DNA of 64,000 nucleotides from Pseudooceanicola endophyticus (GTDB taxonomy: Bacteria > Pseudomonadota > Alphaproteobacteria > Rhodobacterales > Rhodobacteraceae), in the NCBI RefSeq assembly GCF_018760365.1, contig NZ_JAHIAB010000010.1, positions 172,685-236,684 on the forward strand. The letters run 5' to 3'. Of the stretch, positions 38,755 through 47,526 are shown in pieces. Positions within the stretch are counted from its first letter, which is position 1. The number at the start of each line of letters is the position of its first letter. The notes beneath the pieces were generated by a model. The model searched no databases. It saw only the letters and a list, made by a program, of their open reading frames with translations, and was not told the DNA's origin. The position numbers and the translations under genes were made by a program.

Positions 38755-40641
38755 TCAGGCCGAGGGCATACCCTTCGGCGGCAGCTGGCGCTTCTGCGCG
38801 GCGATCCGGAACGGCGCGTTCGGCGCCCCGAAGCCCTTGTAGCTGTTGCGTTGCAGGATCTCGAAGAACATGCCGCCCGCGAAGTTGCCGGAGTAGATCT
38901 GGAAGAACTCTCCCTTCTCGTCGCGGTCATAGAGGACGTTGGCCTCCTTCATCTTCTCCAGCAGGCCGCCGGGGAAGTCGAAGCGCGCCTTCAGGTCGTC
39001 GTAGTAGTTGTCCGAGATCTTCAGCGGCACGAAGCCGCGCGCCTTCAGCGTCTCGGCGGTGGCGAAGATGTCGTCGCTGGACATGGCGATGTGCTGGACC
39101 GAGGCGCCGAAGGTCTCGGCCAGGAAGCGGCCGGCAAGGGTGCGGTAGCTGTCGGCCCCGTTCAGCGTGAACTTCAGCGCGCCGTCGCGGCTTTCGATGA
39201 CCTGGCTGCGCACCAGACCGTCGGGGTCGATCACATCCACCATCGGGCTTTTCTGCACGTCGAAGATCGAGGTGTAGAACAGCGTCCAGGACAGCATGTC
39301 CTCATAGCTCATGGTCTGGGCGATGTGGTCGATGCACTTCAGCCCTGCGCCAACCAGATCCGCCCCGGCTTCCTTGACGAATTCCACGTCCCAGACCTGA
39401 TCCAGACCGCTTTCGCCATCAAGGAAATGCATCACCGAGCCCGACAGGCCCCGGATCGCGGGGATCTCCAGCTCGCCCATGTCGAGGGGCTGGGTGAAGG
39501 CCTTGGCGCCGGTGGCGATGGCGCGGGTCATCACGTCCTTGGCCGAGGCGACCTCGATCCCCAGATCGCAGACCGTGGTGCCGCGGGCATTGTAGGTATG
39601 GGCGGCGTGGCCCTCGGTTTCCTCGTTCACCACGATGCGGATGTCGCCCTGCTGCCAGAGCGAGAGATCCTTGTTGCGGTGCTTGGCCGCCTTGGCGAAA
39701 CCGAGCGAGGTCAGCAGCGTGCCGAGGGTGTCGGCCTCCTGACCGCGGGCGGCGAATTCCACGAAGGAGACGCCCTTGGGCTGCACGCGGGCGGGCAGGT
39801 CCGGCAGGTCGATCTTCAGGGTGGGTTCGGCCTTCTTCACGTCGTCCATGGTGGCAATCAGGCTGCGGTAGCCGTCCTCGGCCAGCTGGCGGGTGTTGGC
39901 GCTGCGGAACTGGTCGTTGAAGATCTCAAGCGACACCGGGCCGGTATAGCCCGCCGCCATCACCGCCTGCATGAAGCCGGTGACATCGAGGTCCCCTTCC
40001 CCGGGCATGTTGCGGAAGTGGCGCGACCAGTAGAGCAGATCCATCTCGATCAGGGGCGCATCGGCCAGCTGCACGAAGAAGATCTTGTCGCCGGGGATCG
40101 AGCGGATGCTTTCCGGCGACAGCTTGCGCCCCAGCGTGTGGAAGCTGTCGACGATCAGGCCGATGTTGGGGTGATCGGCGCGGCGCACGATCTCCCAGGC
40201 ATCGCGGTGGTCGTTGACATGCTTGCCCCAGGCCAGCGCCTCGTAACCGACGCGCAGGCCCCGGGCGGCGGCCCGATCCCCGAGTTCACGGAAATCGGCG
40301 GCGGCACGGTCGATGCCGCCAAGCGCCTGGGGATGGCAGGAGGAGCAGAACAGCACCAGGTCGGTGCCCAGCTCCTGCATCAGGTCGAACTTGCGCTCGG
40401 CCCGGTCGAAGGCCTTGGCGCGCAGTGGCTCCGGCAGACCTTCGAAATCGCGGAAGGGCTGGAAAAGCGAGATTTCCAGCCCGTGGTCGCGGATCATGTT
40501 GCCCACGTCGCGCGGGCTTCCGTCATAGGCGATGAAGTCCTGTTCGAAGATCTCGATCCCGTCGAATCCCGCCGCTGCGATGGCCTCAAGTTTTTCCCGG
40601 AAGTCCCCGGAAATCGAAACGGTGGCGATGGAGGTCTTCAT
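38755..40641 (-). CDS. quiC: 3-Dehydroshikimate dehydratase, QuiC type (fused to HPPD-like domain)
   Basis: A 628-aa two-domain protein. The N-terminal TIM barrel (1-280) converts 3-dehydroshikimate to protocatechuate. The metal ligands Glu134, Asp165, Gln191 and Glu239 fall at the same numbers as those I recall for Pseudomonas putida QuiC (contexts YEALAW, VDSFHTL, QLADAP, SLEIFND). The C-terminal half resembles 4-hydroxyphenylpyruvate dioxygenase, and its iron triad is kept: His in CIDHIAQ, His in VQHIAMS and Glu in FFEILQR. The gene is followed upstream by the shikimate dehydrogenase and TctABC genes on the same strand, making a shikimate/quinate uptake and aromatisation operon. Confidence 0.9.
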   Translation of the reverse strand: MKTSIATVSISGDFREKLEAIAAAGFDGIEIFEQDFIAYDGSPRDVGNMIRDHGLEISLFQPFRDFEGLPEPLRAKAFDRAERKFDLMQELGTDLVLFCSSCHPQALGGIDRAAADFRELGDRAAARGLRVGYEALAWGKHVNDHRDAWEIVRRADHPNIGLIVDSFHTLGRKLSPESIRSIPGDKIFFVQLADAPLIEMDLLYWSRHFRNMPGEGDLDVTGFMQAVMAAGYTGPVSLEIFNDQFRSANTRQLAEDGYRSLIATMDDVKKAEPTLKIDLPDLPARVQPKGVSFVEFAARGQEADTLGTLLTSLGFAKAAKHRNKDLSLWQQGDIRIVVNEETEGHAAHTYNARGTTVCDLGIEVASAKDVMTRAIATGAKAFTQPLDMGELEIPAIRGLSGSVMHFLDGESGLDQVWDVEFVKEAGADLVGAGLKCIDHIAQTMSYEDMLSWTLFYTSIFDVQKSPMVDVIDPDGLVRSQVIESRDGALKFTLNGADSYRTLAGRFLAETFGASVQHIAMSSDDIFATAETLKARGFVPLKISDNYYDDLKARFDFPGGLLEKMKEANVLYDRDEKGEFFQIYSGNFAGGMFFEILQRNSYKGFGAPNAPFRIAAQKRQLPPKGMPSA

Positions 40642-40657
40642 GCCCTGTCCTTTCAGC

Positions 40658-41494
40658 TCAGCTCAGCAGGTCCTGACGCAGCTTGTCTTCATCGAGGGGC
40701 AGCCCGGTGAAGAGTTTCCACGCATGGACGCCCTGATAGAAGAAAAGCTCCCATCCGGAAATGATGTCGAGCCCATTTGCCGACGCTTCCGTCAGGAACT
40801 GGGTATCGACGGGGGTGTAGACCGCGTCGAAGGCCCAGGTGCTGCCCGCCATGAAAGCAGCCGCCAGCGGCGTGCCGCCCTTGCCGACCATGCCCACGGG
40901 GGTGCAGTTGATCAGGCCCGAGGCGCCCTGGGCAGCCTCTTCGGCGCTGTCCCAGACGGTGATCTCGGTCGGCTTGCCGGCGCCGCGCAGATCGGCGGCC
41001 AGCGCCTCGGCCTTGGACTTGTCCAGATCGACCAGCCGGATTTCCGGGGCGCCAAGGGCCAGCAGGCCGAAGGCCACGGCACGACCGACGCCGCCGGTGC
41101 CGATCATCAGCGTGACGCCGGGGTTGGCCTCGCCGCGGACGCGGGAATAGGCGGCGATGAAGCCGGTGTGGTCGGTGTTGTGGCCCTTCGGACCGCCCGC
41201 TTCGAAGATCGCGGTATTGACCGCCCCGATGGCCCGCACGAGCGGGTCATCGATGGTCAGCTTCGCCACGACCTTCTCCTTGTAGGGATAGGTCACGTTG
41301 GTGCCGCGATAGCCCTTCGCGGCCAGGCCGTCGAAGATCTCGTCCCAGCTTTCGCCCAGCTCATGCGGGACGAGACGATTGTAATGGACCAGCTTGCCGT
41401 TCTGCTCGCCTGCCAGTTCGTGCAGGCGGGGGGAGCGGGAGGCGGCGATATTGTCGCCGATAAGACCCAGGAGGATGTCAGGCGTGGCGGTCAT
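40658..41494 (-). CDS. NAD-dependent shikimate/quinate dehydrogenase
   Basis: A 278-aa AroE-fold enzyme. It keeps the substrate loop ASRSPRLHE (Ser-x-Ser), the catalytic Lys in NVTYPYKEKV (about residue 70) and the Asp in HNTDHTGF (about 107). The nucleotide site IGTGGVGRAV is followed by VDLDKSKA, with Asp at the end of the second strand as in NAD-specific catabolic enzymes. It oxidises shikimate or quinate to the 3-dehydro acid, the substrate of QuiC encoded directly downstream. The start overlaps the tctA stop by 4 bp (ATGA). It differs clearly from the other copy at 27078. Confidence 0.88.
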   Translation of the reverse strand: MTATPDILLGLIGDNIAASRSPRLHELAGEQNGKLVHYNRLVPHELGESWDEIFDGLAAKGYRGTNVTYPYKEKVVAKLTIDDPLVRAIGAVNTAIFEAGGPKGHNTDHTGFIAAYSRVRGEANPGVTLMIGTGGVGRAVAFGLLALGAPEIRLVDLDKSKAEALAADLRGAGKPTEITVWDSAEEAAQGASGLINCTPVGMVGKGGTPLAAAFMAGSTWAFDAVYTPVDTQFLTEASANGLDIISGWELFFYQGVHAWKLFTGLPLDEDKLRQDLLS

Positions 41495-42993
41495 TTCGGT
41501 TGGGTGTCCTTCTTGCGGAACATGGTCCAGAGCGGAGTCTGGCTGACGAAGATCAGGATAACGGCGACCAGCAGCACCAGCGACAGCGGGCTGGTCACGA
41601 TGCCGTAGAAGAAGCGGCCCAGGTCCTCGCGTTCGGAGATGATGGCACGGCGCCAGTTGTCATCCAGCAGGCGCGACAGGATCACGCCCAGGATCACGGG
41701 GCCCAGCGGGTAGCCGTAGTGCCGCATGAAGTAGCCGAAGATCCCGAAGCCCAGCATCCAGTAGACGTCGGTGATGGAGTTGTTCACCGCATAGGCGCCG
41801 ACGATGGACAGCAGCAGGATCAGCGGGATCAGCACCGAGCGCGGCATCTCGACGATCTTGGTGAACAGCTTGATGCCCGTCAGGCCGAAGATCAGCATGA
41901 AGAAGTTGGCCATGATCAGCGCGCCGACGATGAACCAGAACATGTTGGGCTGCTCGACCATCAGCATCGGGCCGGGGTTCAGGCCGTGGATGAAGAGCGC
42001 GCCGATCATGATCGCGGTCACCGCGTCGCCGGGAATGCCCAGCGTCATCATCGGGATGAAGGCCCCGCCGACGGCGGCGTTGTTGGCGGTTTCGGGGGCA
42101 ACCAGGCCCTCGATCGCACCGTCGCCGAACTTGCGCGAGGGGTTCTTGGTGACGCGCTTGGCGTGGTCATAGGCCATCAGCGCGGCGATGTCGCCGCCGG
42201 TGCCCGGCAGGGCGCCGATCAGCACGCCCAGGGACGAGGTCTGGATCGACAGCGGCAGGTGCTTCTTGATGGTCCCGAAGGAGGGCACGATGCGGCTGAT
42301 CTTCTGGCGCACGGCAGCCTTTTCAACGTGGTGCAGCTGCATCAGCGCCTCGGAGACGCCGAACATGCCGATCATCACGGCGATGAAGCTGATACCCTGC
42401 TGAAGCAGCGGGATGTCGAAGGTGAAGCGTTCGGTGAAGGTCAGCGGGTCCATGCCCACGGCGCCGATACCGATGCCGAGCGCCCCCGAGAAGATGCCCT
42501 TGACCAGCGAGCCCGAGGACAGCGAGCCCACCAGAAGGATGCCCAGCACCGCCAGCAGCATGTAGTCGCGCGGCTGGAAGGTCAGCGCGAAATCGGCCAC
42601 GAAGGGCGCCAGCAGCGCCAGCACCAGAATACCGATGAAACCGCCGAAGAAGGACATGACGGTGGTGACGCCGATGGCCTCGCCGGCTTCGCCGCGCTGT
42701 GCCATGGGATAGCCGTCCAGCGCCGTTGCGATGGCCGAGGGCGCACCGGGGATGTTCAGCAGGATCGCCGTCCGCGAGCCGCCGTAGACGCCCCCCATGT
42801 AGATGCCGATCATCAGCGAAATCGCCGGAAGCACGTCCCAGGAGAAGGTGAAGGAGATCAGGATCGACACCGCCATGGTGACCGACAGGCCGGGGATGGC
42901 GCCGACATAGACACCGGCGAAGGTGCCCAGACCCACCAGCAGCAGCAGCTGGGGATGGGCAAAGACGGTAAAGAGCGCGAGAACGTGTTCCAT
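41491..42993 (-). CDS. tctA: Tripartite tricarboxylate transporter large permease, TctA (copy 2)
   Basis: A 500-aa protein of the same type as the TctA at 23895-25403. The hallmark loops GAIPGLSVTMAVSILISF and IGALPGTGGDIAALMAYDHA are identical, and most of the rest matches residue by residue. The ATG at 42993 (TGATG with tctB) was chosen to parallel copy 1; an ATG three bases upstream is equally possible. It imports the substrate of the quiC/shikimate dehydrogenase pair located downstream in the same operon. Confidence 0.92.
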   Translation of the reverse strand: MEHVLALFTVFAHPQLLLLVGLGTFAGVYVGAIPGLSVTMAVSILISFTFSWDVLPAISLMIGIYMGGVYGGSRTAILLNIPGAPSAIATALDGYPMAQRGEAGEAIGVTTVMSFFGGFIGILVLALLAPFVADFALTFQPRDYMLLAVLGILLVGSLSSGSLVKGIFSGALGIGIGAVGMDPLTFTERFTFDIPLLQQGISFIAVMIGMFGVSEALMQLHHVEKAAVRQKISRIVPSFGTIKKHLPLSIQTSSLGVLIGALPGTGGDIAALMAYDHAKRVTKNPSRKFGDGAIEGLVAPETANNAAVGGAFIPMMTLGIPGDAVTAIMIGALFIHGLNPGPMLMVEQPNMFWFIVGALIMANFFMLIFGLTGIKLFTKIVEMPRSVLIPLILLLSIVGAYAVNNSITDVYWMLGFGIFGYFMRHYGYPLGPVILGVILSRLLDDNWRRAIISEREDLGRFFYGIVTSPLSLVLLVAVILIFVSQTPLWTMFRKKDTQPK

Positions 42994-43565
42994 CATGCGC
43001 CTCCGGCAAAGAGGTTGCGGATTGCCTGCAGAATTTCGGCTTCGGGGATGATGCCGGTGGGCATCAGCACGGTGAAGACGATGCGGAAGACAAGGTAGAT
43101 GCCCAGCAGGCTGCCCACCGAAACGGTGATGGTGAAGCCCCAGCTGCGCTTCGACAGGATCTTGATCGAGGCCAGCAGGAACAGCAGCGAGGTCGGCAGG
43201 AAGCCCAGCGGCTCAAGCAGCACGCCGTAGGCGACCAGGAAGAGGGCCAGCACGATGACCAGCGGCGGCACGATGTCCTGCAGCATGGTCTCGTCCTCGG
43301 CGCGGGGCTTGCGCAGGGTCTGGTTCAGCACCATGGCGGCGCTGATCAGCATGACGGCGGCGGTGCCCATCGGGATGGCGCCGGGCGAGGACAGCGCCTC
43401 AAAGCCCGCGATCCCGTAGGCGTTCCACAGCAGCACCGCACTGAAGATCACCAGGATGATGGTAAAGACCAGCTCTCCGGGGCGACGCTTGCCGGCCGCT
43501 CCGCCGGGCGTGGCATCGGAGCTGCCATCCCGCGAAGAGTCGTGGTGATGTTCGGATTCAGTCAT
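42993..43565 (-). CDS. tctB: Tripartite tricarboxylate transporter small subunit, TctB (copy 2)
   Basis: A 190-aa protein from ATG 43565 with a GGAGGAAGAG ribosome site. The His-rich N-terminus (EHHHDSS) and RRPGEL before the first membrane helix match copy 1. There are four hydrophobic segments, with the conserved VLLEPLGFLPTSLLFLLASI. It overlaps tctA by TGATG. Confidence 0.88.
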   Translation of the reverse strand: MTESEHHHDSSRDGSSDATPGGAAGKRRPGELVFTIILVIFSAVLLWNAYGIAGFEALSSPGAIPMGTAAVMLISAAMVLNQTLRKPRAEDETMLQDIVPPLVIVLALFLVAYGVLLEPLGFLPTSLLFLLASIKILSKRSWGFTITVSVGSLLGIYLVFRIVFTVLMPTGIIPEAEILQAIRNLFAGGA

Positions 43566-43609
43566 GTCGTCTCTTCCTCCTCCCGGATAAGCCGGTGCTG
43601 GAATGAAAA

Positions 43610-43630
43610 CGCCGCTCACAAGGAGCGGCG
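43610..43630 (-). terminator. Stem-loop attenuator between tctC and tctB (copy 2)
   Basis: CGCCGCTC-ACAAG-GAGCGGCG; on the minus strand the stem is followed by TTTTC. It lies after tctC and before tctB, at the same place as the hairpin in the other copy. It probably lowers expression of the permease genes relative to the binding protein. Confidence 0.65.
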
Positions 43631-43671
43631 CCTGTCGCGGTCGGGGGCCGTTTCAGGCCCCCGGGGCAAGC

Positions 43672-44676
43672 TTACTCGCCCGGGCGCTTGATGCCGAACT
43701 CCTCGGGGGAGCTCTTGGTCAGGCCCGCATCCTGCAGCAGCCAGGAGGTGCCCTGCTGCCACTTGGTCAGGAAGTCCTCGGCTTCCTGGCCGGAGATGTT
43801 CATCAGCGTGAAGCCACGGTTGTGCATCAGCGTCTTGAAGTCGTCCTGGTTGGCGGCTTCCTTGTACGCTGCGGACAGCTTGGCGACCACGTCATCCGGG
43901 GTGCCCTTCTTCACGAAGACGCCGAAGAACGGGCCCCAGGGAAGATAGGTGTTGTAGCCCTCGTTGAAGCTGGTGATCGCGGGAACGTCCGGCAGGAACT
44001 CGTTCTTCTCGGTGTCCATGACCGCGAGCGGCTTCATGTTGCCGGCCTTGATCGCCTCGATCGAGGCGCCCAGAACGGCGGGCATGACGTCGATCGCGCC
44101 GCCCTGAAGCGCGGTCAGCGCCGGGCCGTCACCGTCATAGGGAACCGAGATCACGTCCAGATCGCCCTCGACCGCTTCCATCATCGCGGTGACGACGGAG
44201 GGCAGGCCGCCCGGGCCGGTGGAGCCGATGCGCAGCTCGCCGGGGTGGTCCTTGATGTATTGCAGCATGCCTGCGTAGTCATCGAAGGGGGCGTTGTTGT
44301 TGGCAACCAGGATCGCGGTGCCGCGGGCCAGGATGTCGACGGGCACGAAGTCGCTGTAGTCCTTCTTGCCGAGGCCCATGATCTTGTAGATCAGCGGGTT
44401 CTCTGCGCCCATCAGCAGGGTGTAGCCGTCGGCCTTCATGCCGGCCACCTTGTTCAGCGCGATGGCGCCGACGCCGCCGGTCATGTTCTGCATCACGACG
44501 GTGCCGCCCAGAACGTCCTCGGCATGGGGCGTCACCGCCCGCATCACCGTGTCGGTCGAGCCGCCGGCCCCCCACTGGATGATGCCCTGGATTTCCTTGG
44601 ACGGATAGTCGGCGGCAAACGCGGCCGTGGCAGAGACGGCAAGCGCGGAGACGGCGCCGATAATGAATCGTTTCAT
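43672..44676 (-). CDS. tctC: TctC/Bug-family periplasmic solute-binding protein (copy 2)
   Basis: A 334-aa protein starting at ATG 44676 (GGGAGGAAACC site); the longer frame up to 44832 runs through the promoter. The signal peptide MKRFIIGAVSALAVSATAAF ends before ADYPSKE. The mature part has IQGIIQWGAGGSTDTVMRAV, GYTLLMGAENPLIYKIMGLG and RIGSTGPGGLPSVVTAMMEA. It is a paralogue of the protein at 26057-27052. First gene of the operon tctC-tctB-tctA-sdh-quiC, so the ligand is probably shikimate, quinate or 3-dehydroshikimate. Confidence 0.9.
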   Translation of the reverse strand: MKRFIIGAVSALAVSATAAFAADYPSKEIQGIIQWGAGGSTDTVMRAVTPHAEDVLGGTVVMQNMTGGVGAIALNKVAGMKADGYTLLMGAENPLIYKIMGLGKKDYSDFVPVDILARGTAILVANNNAPFDDYAGMLQYIKDHPGELRIGSTGPGGLPSVVTAMMEAVEGDLDVISVPYDGDGPALTALQGGAIDVMPAVLGASIEAIKAGNMKPLAVMDTEKNEFLPDVPAITSFNEGYNTYLPWGPFFGVFVKKGTPDDVVAKLSAAYKEAANQDDFKTLMHNRGFTLMNISGQEAEDFLTKWQQGTSWLLQDAGLTKSSPEEFGIKRPGE

Positions 44677-44779
44677 GGTTTCCTCCCTATATTTCTGTCG
44701 AGGGGTTTCCTCGAGCCTCCCGATAGGCCTGACGTTCCCGCATTGCAAGCGTAACGTCAAATACCGAAAGTTAAGACGG

Positions 44780-44796
44780 ATTAACATGGTGTTAAT
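44780..44796. promoter_or_regulatory. LysR-type box in the tctC promoter
   Basis: ATTAACA-TGG-TGTTAAT, a perfect inverted repeat, which can also be written TTAAC-N5-GTTAA. It is located about 100 bp upstream of tctC and beyond the end of the lysR gene. It has the T-N11-A form of LysR-type regulators. The same half-sites (TAAC-N5-GTTA) occur in the lysR/flavoprotein intergenic region at 45754-45766. Confidence 0.6.
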
Positions 44797-44828
44797 ATGC
44801 CGATATTCCCATGTTTTGCAAATGTTTT

Positions 44829-45743
44829 TCAAGGTTTTATGGGTTCAACCACGGCGAGATTAAGCTCTTTCCGGAACTGCGCTATGGTGAATTCGGCGAA
44901 ACTGGACAGCACCCTGCCCTGCTTCTTGACGACATAGCTGCTCAGCTCGCTGCGCTCTTTCAGGGGGCGGCGCACCAGGCCCGGCATGTAGACTTCGGCG
45001 ACCGAGAACTTGTCGATCAGCGCCACCCCCAGCCCGTGCCGCACCAGGCTGACCACGGTCTGCGCGAAGCGGCCGCGCATGTTGTGGCGCACCTCCAGCC
45101 CGGCCTCGCGGAAGGGCTTGACCAGAAAGGCGCCGTAGGGATCGCTGGGATCGACGCCGATCAGGTCCTCGTTCATCAGGTCATGCACCGAGACCACCGG
45201 CTTTTCCGCCAGCCTGTGCCCCTCGGGCAGGACGCAGACCAGCGGCGCGGTGGCGATCTTCTCGTTCTCCACGCCCGGGTTGTCGATCTCAGAGCTCATG
45301 ATCACGAACTCACCGCGCTCCAGCAGCAGGTAGTCCACCGTCTCCTCGATCTTCAGGATGTTGAGGTCGATGTAGAGATCGGGGAACCGCGCGCGCACGT
45401 TGCGAATGGCCCGGGCCGCGACGAATTGCGCCACCGAAGGCGCCGAGGCAAACGCCAGCTGCACGTCCTCGCCCTTCTTCAGGTTGTCGAGCGCGGTCTG
45501 CAGGTTCTCCACCCCGCGGTAAACGGCACGAATCTGGTCGAACACCGCCTGCGCCTCGACCGAGGGGATGAACAGCCCGCCGCGGCGTTCAAACAGGCGC
45601 AGATTAAGGGTTTCCTCGGTGTGCTTGATCAGCCGGCTGACCCCCGGCGCAGAGACGCCCAGATATTCCGCCGCTCCGGCAATCGTGCCGCGCAGCATGA
45701 CCGCGCGGATGACCTCGACCTGGCGCAGGGTGATGTCGCGCAT
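44829..45743 (-). CDS. LysR-family regulator of the second ring-acid module
   Basis: A 304-aa protein starting at ATG 45743 with a GGAGGAGCC site. The N-terminal winged helix includes LRQVEVIRAVMLRGTIAGAA and YLGVSAPGVSRLIKHTEETL (about 6-47). The substrate-binding domain (about 90-295) follows. It is divergent from the flavoprotein gene and stands upstream of tctC in the same direction. With TAAC-N5-GTTA boxes at both flanks it is well placed to activate both operons in response to the imported acid. Confidence 0.9.
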   Translation of the reverse strand: MRDITLRQVEVIRAVMLRGTIAGAAEYLGVSAPGVSRLIKHTEETLNLRLFERRGGLFIPSVEAQAVFDQIRAVYRGVENLQTALDNLKKGEDVQLAFASAPSVAQFVAARAIRNVRARFPDLYIDLNILKIEETVDYLLLERGEFVIMSSEIDNPGVENEKIATAPLVCVLPEGHRLAEKPVVSVHDLMNEDLIGVDPSDPYGAFLVKPFREAGLEVRHNMRGRFAQTVVSLVRHGLGVALIDKFSVAEVYMPGLVRRPLKERSELSSYVVKKQGRVLSSFAEFTIAQFRKELNLAVVEPIKP

Positions 45744-45753
45744 GGCTCCTCCG

Positions 45754-45766
45754 TAACATCAGGTTA
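45754..45766. promoter_or_regulatory. LysR-type box between lysR and the flavoprotein gene
   Basis: TAAC-ATCAG-GTTA, an inverted repeat 11 bp upstream of the lysR start codon. It shares half-sites and spacing with the box at 44780-44796. Binding here would suit autorepression of lysR and activation of the divergent operon. Confidence 0.55.
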
Positions 45767-45837
45767 TCGACAGCCTAAACTTGATACTTGACGTTAATCC
45801 GTCCGGCAATGAATTTCGACAGGCAGGAGGAAACCGA

Positions 45838-47526
45838 ATGCCGGAATCAATGGAAACGTTCGACCTGGTCGTCATCGGATCGGGCGCGGGCGGGCTGAGC
45901 GCTGCCGTCACCGCCGCCCATCGCGGGCTGCGGGTGGTCGTGCTGGAAAAGACCGAGGTCCTGGGCGGCACGACCGCCTGGTCGGGCGGCTGGATCTTCG
46001 CGCCGCGCAACGCCGTGGCCCGCCGCGCCGGGATCAACGAGGAGATCGACGCCCCCCGCCGCTACCTGACGGCTGTGACCGGGAACTACGCCCGCCCCGA
46101 AAAGATCGAGGCCTTCCTGGAGGCCGCCCCCGAGATGGTCTCCTTCTTCGAGGAGAACACCGCGCTGACCTTCGACGGCGGTCTGGTGATCCCCGACACC
46201 TACGGCCACCAGCCGGGCGCCGGCACCGGCGGGCGTTCGGTCATCGCGCAGCCCTATGACGCGCGCGGCCTGGGCGAGGCGGTGAAGCTGCTGCGCCTGC
46301 CGCTGCCCGAAACCACCTTCAAGGGCATGACGATCCAGTCGGGTGCGGACCTCAAGGCCTTCATGACCATGACCCGCGACGTGAAAAGCTTTGCCCATGT
46401 GACGAAGCGCGTGACGAAGCATTTCCGCGACCTCGCCCTGCATGGCCGGGGAATGGAGCTGCGCAACGGCGCGGCGCTGGTGGGGCGGCTGATGCGCTCC
46501 GCGCTCGACAAGGGGGTCGATCTGCGGGTCCGCCAACAGATCACCGGGCTGGAACGCGAGGGGGATCGCGTGACCGGCGTGCGCCTTGCGGACGGATCCG
46601 TGATCCTTGGCACCCATGGCGTCGTGCTGGCGACGGGGGGCTATGGCCATGACAGCCAGCGCCGCCACGACAGCTTCCGCCGCGATGACGAACACCTCAG
46701 CCTTGCCGTGCCCTCGGCCACCGGCGACGGGCTGCGCCTGGGCGAGGCCGTGGGCGGGCTGGTCGACCTCTCGGTGAAAAGTGCCGCCGCGCAATGCCCG
46801 GTCTCCCATGTGACCTGGGCAGATGGCAGCACCGGGGTCTTCCCGCATATCATCGACCGGGGCAAACCCGGGCTGATCGGCGTGATGGCGAACGGCAAGC
46901 GCTTCTGCAACGAGGGGCTGGGCTATCACGATTATGTCGATGCGCTGCTGGAGGCCCTGCCCGAGGGCCAGCCGGCGAAGTCCTGGATGATCTGCGACCA
47001 CCGCTTCCTGCGCCGCTTCGGCCTGGGCATCGTGCGCCCGGCGCCGGTGCCCTACCACGGCTGGATCAAGCGCGGCTACCTGAAGACCGGCGCCACCCCG
47101 GCGGAACTGGCGCGCGCCTGCGGCATCGACCCGGCCGGGCTGGAACAGACGCTTGCCCACTGGAACGAACATGCCCGGCAGGGCGAGGATCCGGAATTCC
47201 ACCGGGGCACCACCGCCTACATGCGCCTTCAGGGCGACCCGGAGCAGAAGCCCAACCCCAACGTCGCCCCGATCGAGGCCGCGCCCTATTACGCGGTCGA
47301 GGTCGTGCCGGGCAGCTTCGGCACCTTCGCGGGCCTTTCGACCGACGTCCATGCCCGGGTGCTGGACGCGGAAGGTCACGTGATCCCCGGCCTCTATGCC
47401 GCCGGAACGGATGCGGCCTCGGTCTTCGGGGGCTTCTACCCGGCGGGCGGCATCAACCTTGGCCCGGCGCTGACCTTCGGCTTCATCGCCGGTCGCCACG
47501 CCGCATCGGAGGCCGCCGCCGCATGA
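45838..47526 (+). CDS. FAD-dependent dehydrogenase, fumarate reductase/KstD-like (module 2)
   Basis: A 562-aa flavoprotein from ATG 45838 with a CAGGAGGAAACC site. It has the FAD site VIGSGAGGLSAAVTAAHRGL (about 12-31), GGTTAWSGGWIFAPRN (about 47-62), and the C-terminal GGINLGPALTFGFIAGRHAA. Very similar to the protein at 30588-32387, so the two modules probably carry out the same kind of step on related acids. Its stop overlaps the start of the TIM-barrel gene (ATGA). Confidence 0.87.
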   Translation: MPESMETFDLVVIGSGAGGLSAAVTAAHRGLRVVVLEKTEVLGGTTAWSGGWIFAPRNAVARRAGINEEIDAPRRYLTAVTGNYARPEKIEAFLEAAPEMVSFFEENTALTFDGGLVIPDTYGHQPGAGTGGRSVIAQPYDARGLGEAVKLLRLPLPETTFKGMTIQSGADLKAFMTMTRDVKSFAHVTKRVTKHFRDLALHGRGMELRNGAALVGRLMRSALDKGVDLRVRQQITGLEREGDRVTGVRLADGSVILGTHGVVLATGGYGHDSQRRHDSFRRDDEHLSLAVPSATGDGLRLGEAVGGLVDLSVKSAAAQCPVSHVTWADGSTGVFPHIIDRGKPGLIGVMANGKRFCNEGLGYHDYVDALLEALPEGQPAKSWMICDHRFLRRFGLGIVRPAPVPYHGWIKRGYLKTGATPAELARACGIDPAGLEQTLAHWNEHARQGEDPEFHRGTTAYMRLQGDPEQKPNPNVAPIEAAPYYAVEVVPGSFGTFAGLSTDVHARVLDAEGHVIPGLYAAGTDAASVFGGFYPAGGINLGPALTFGFIAGRHAASEAAAA

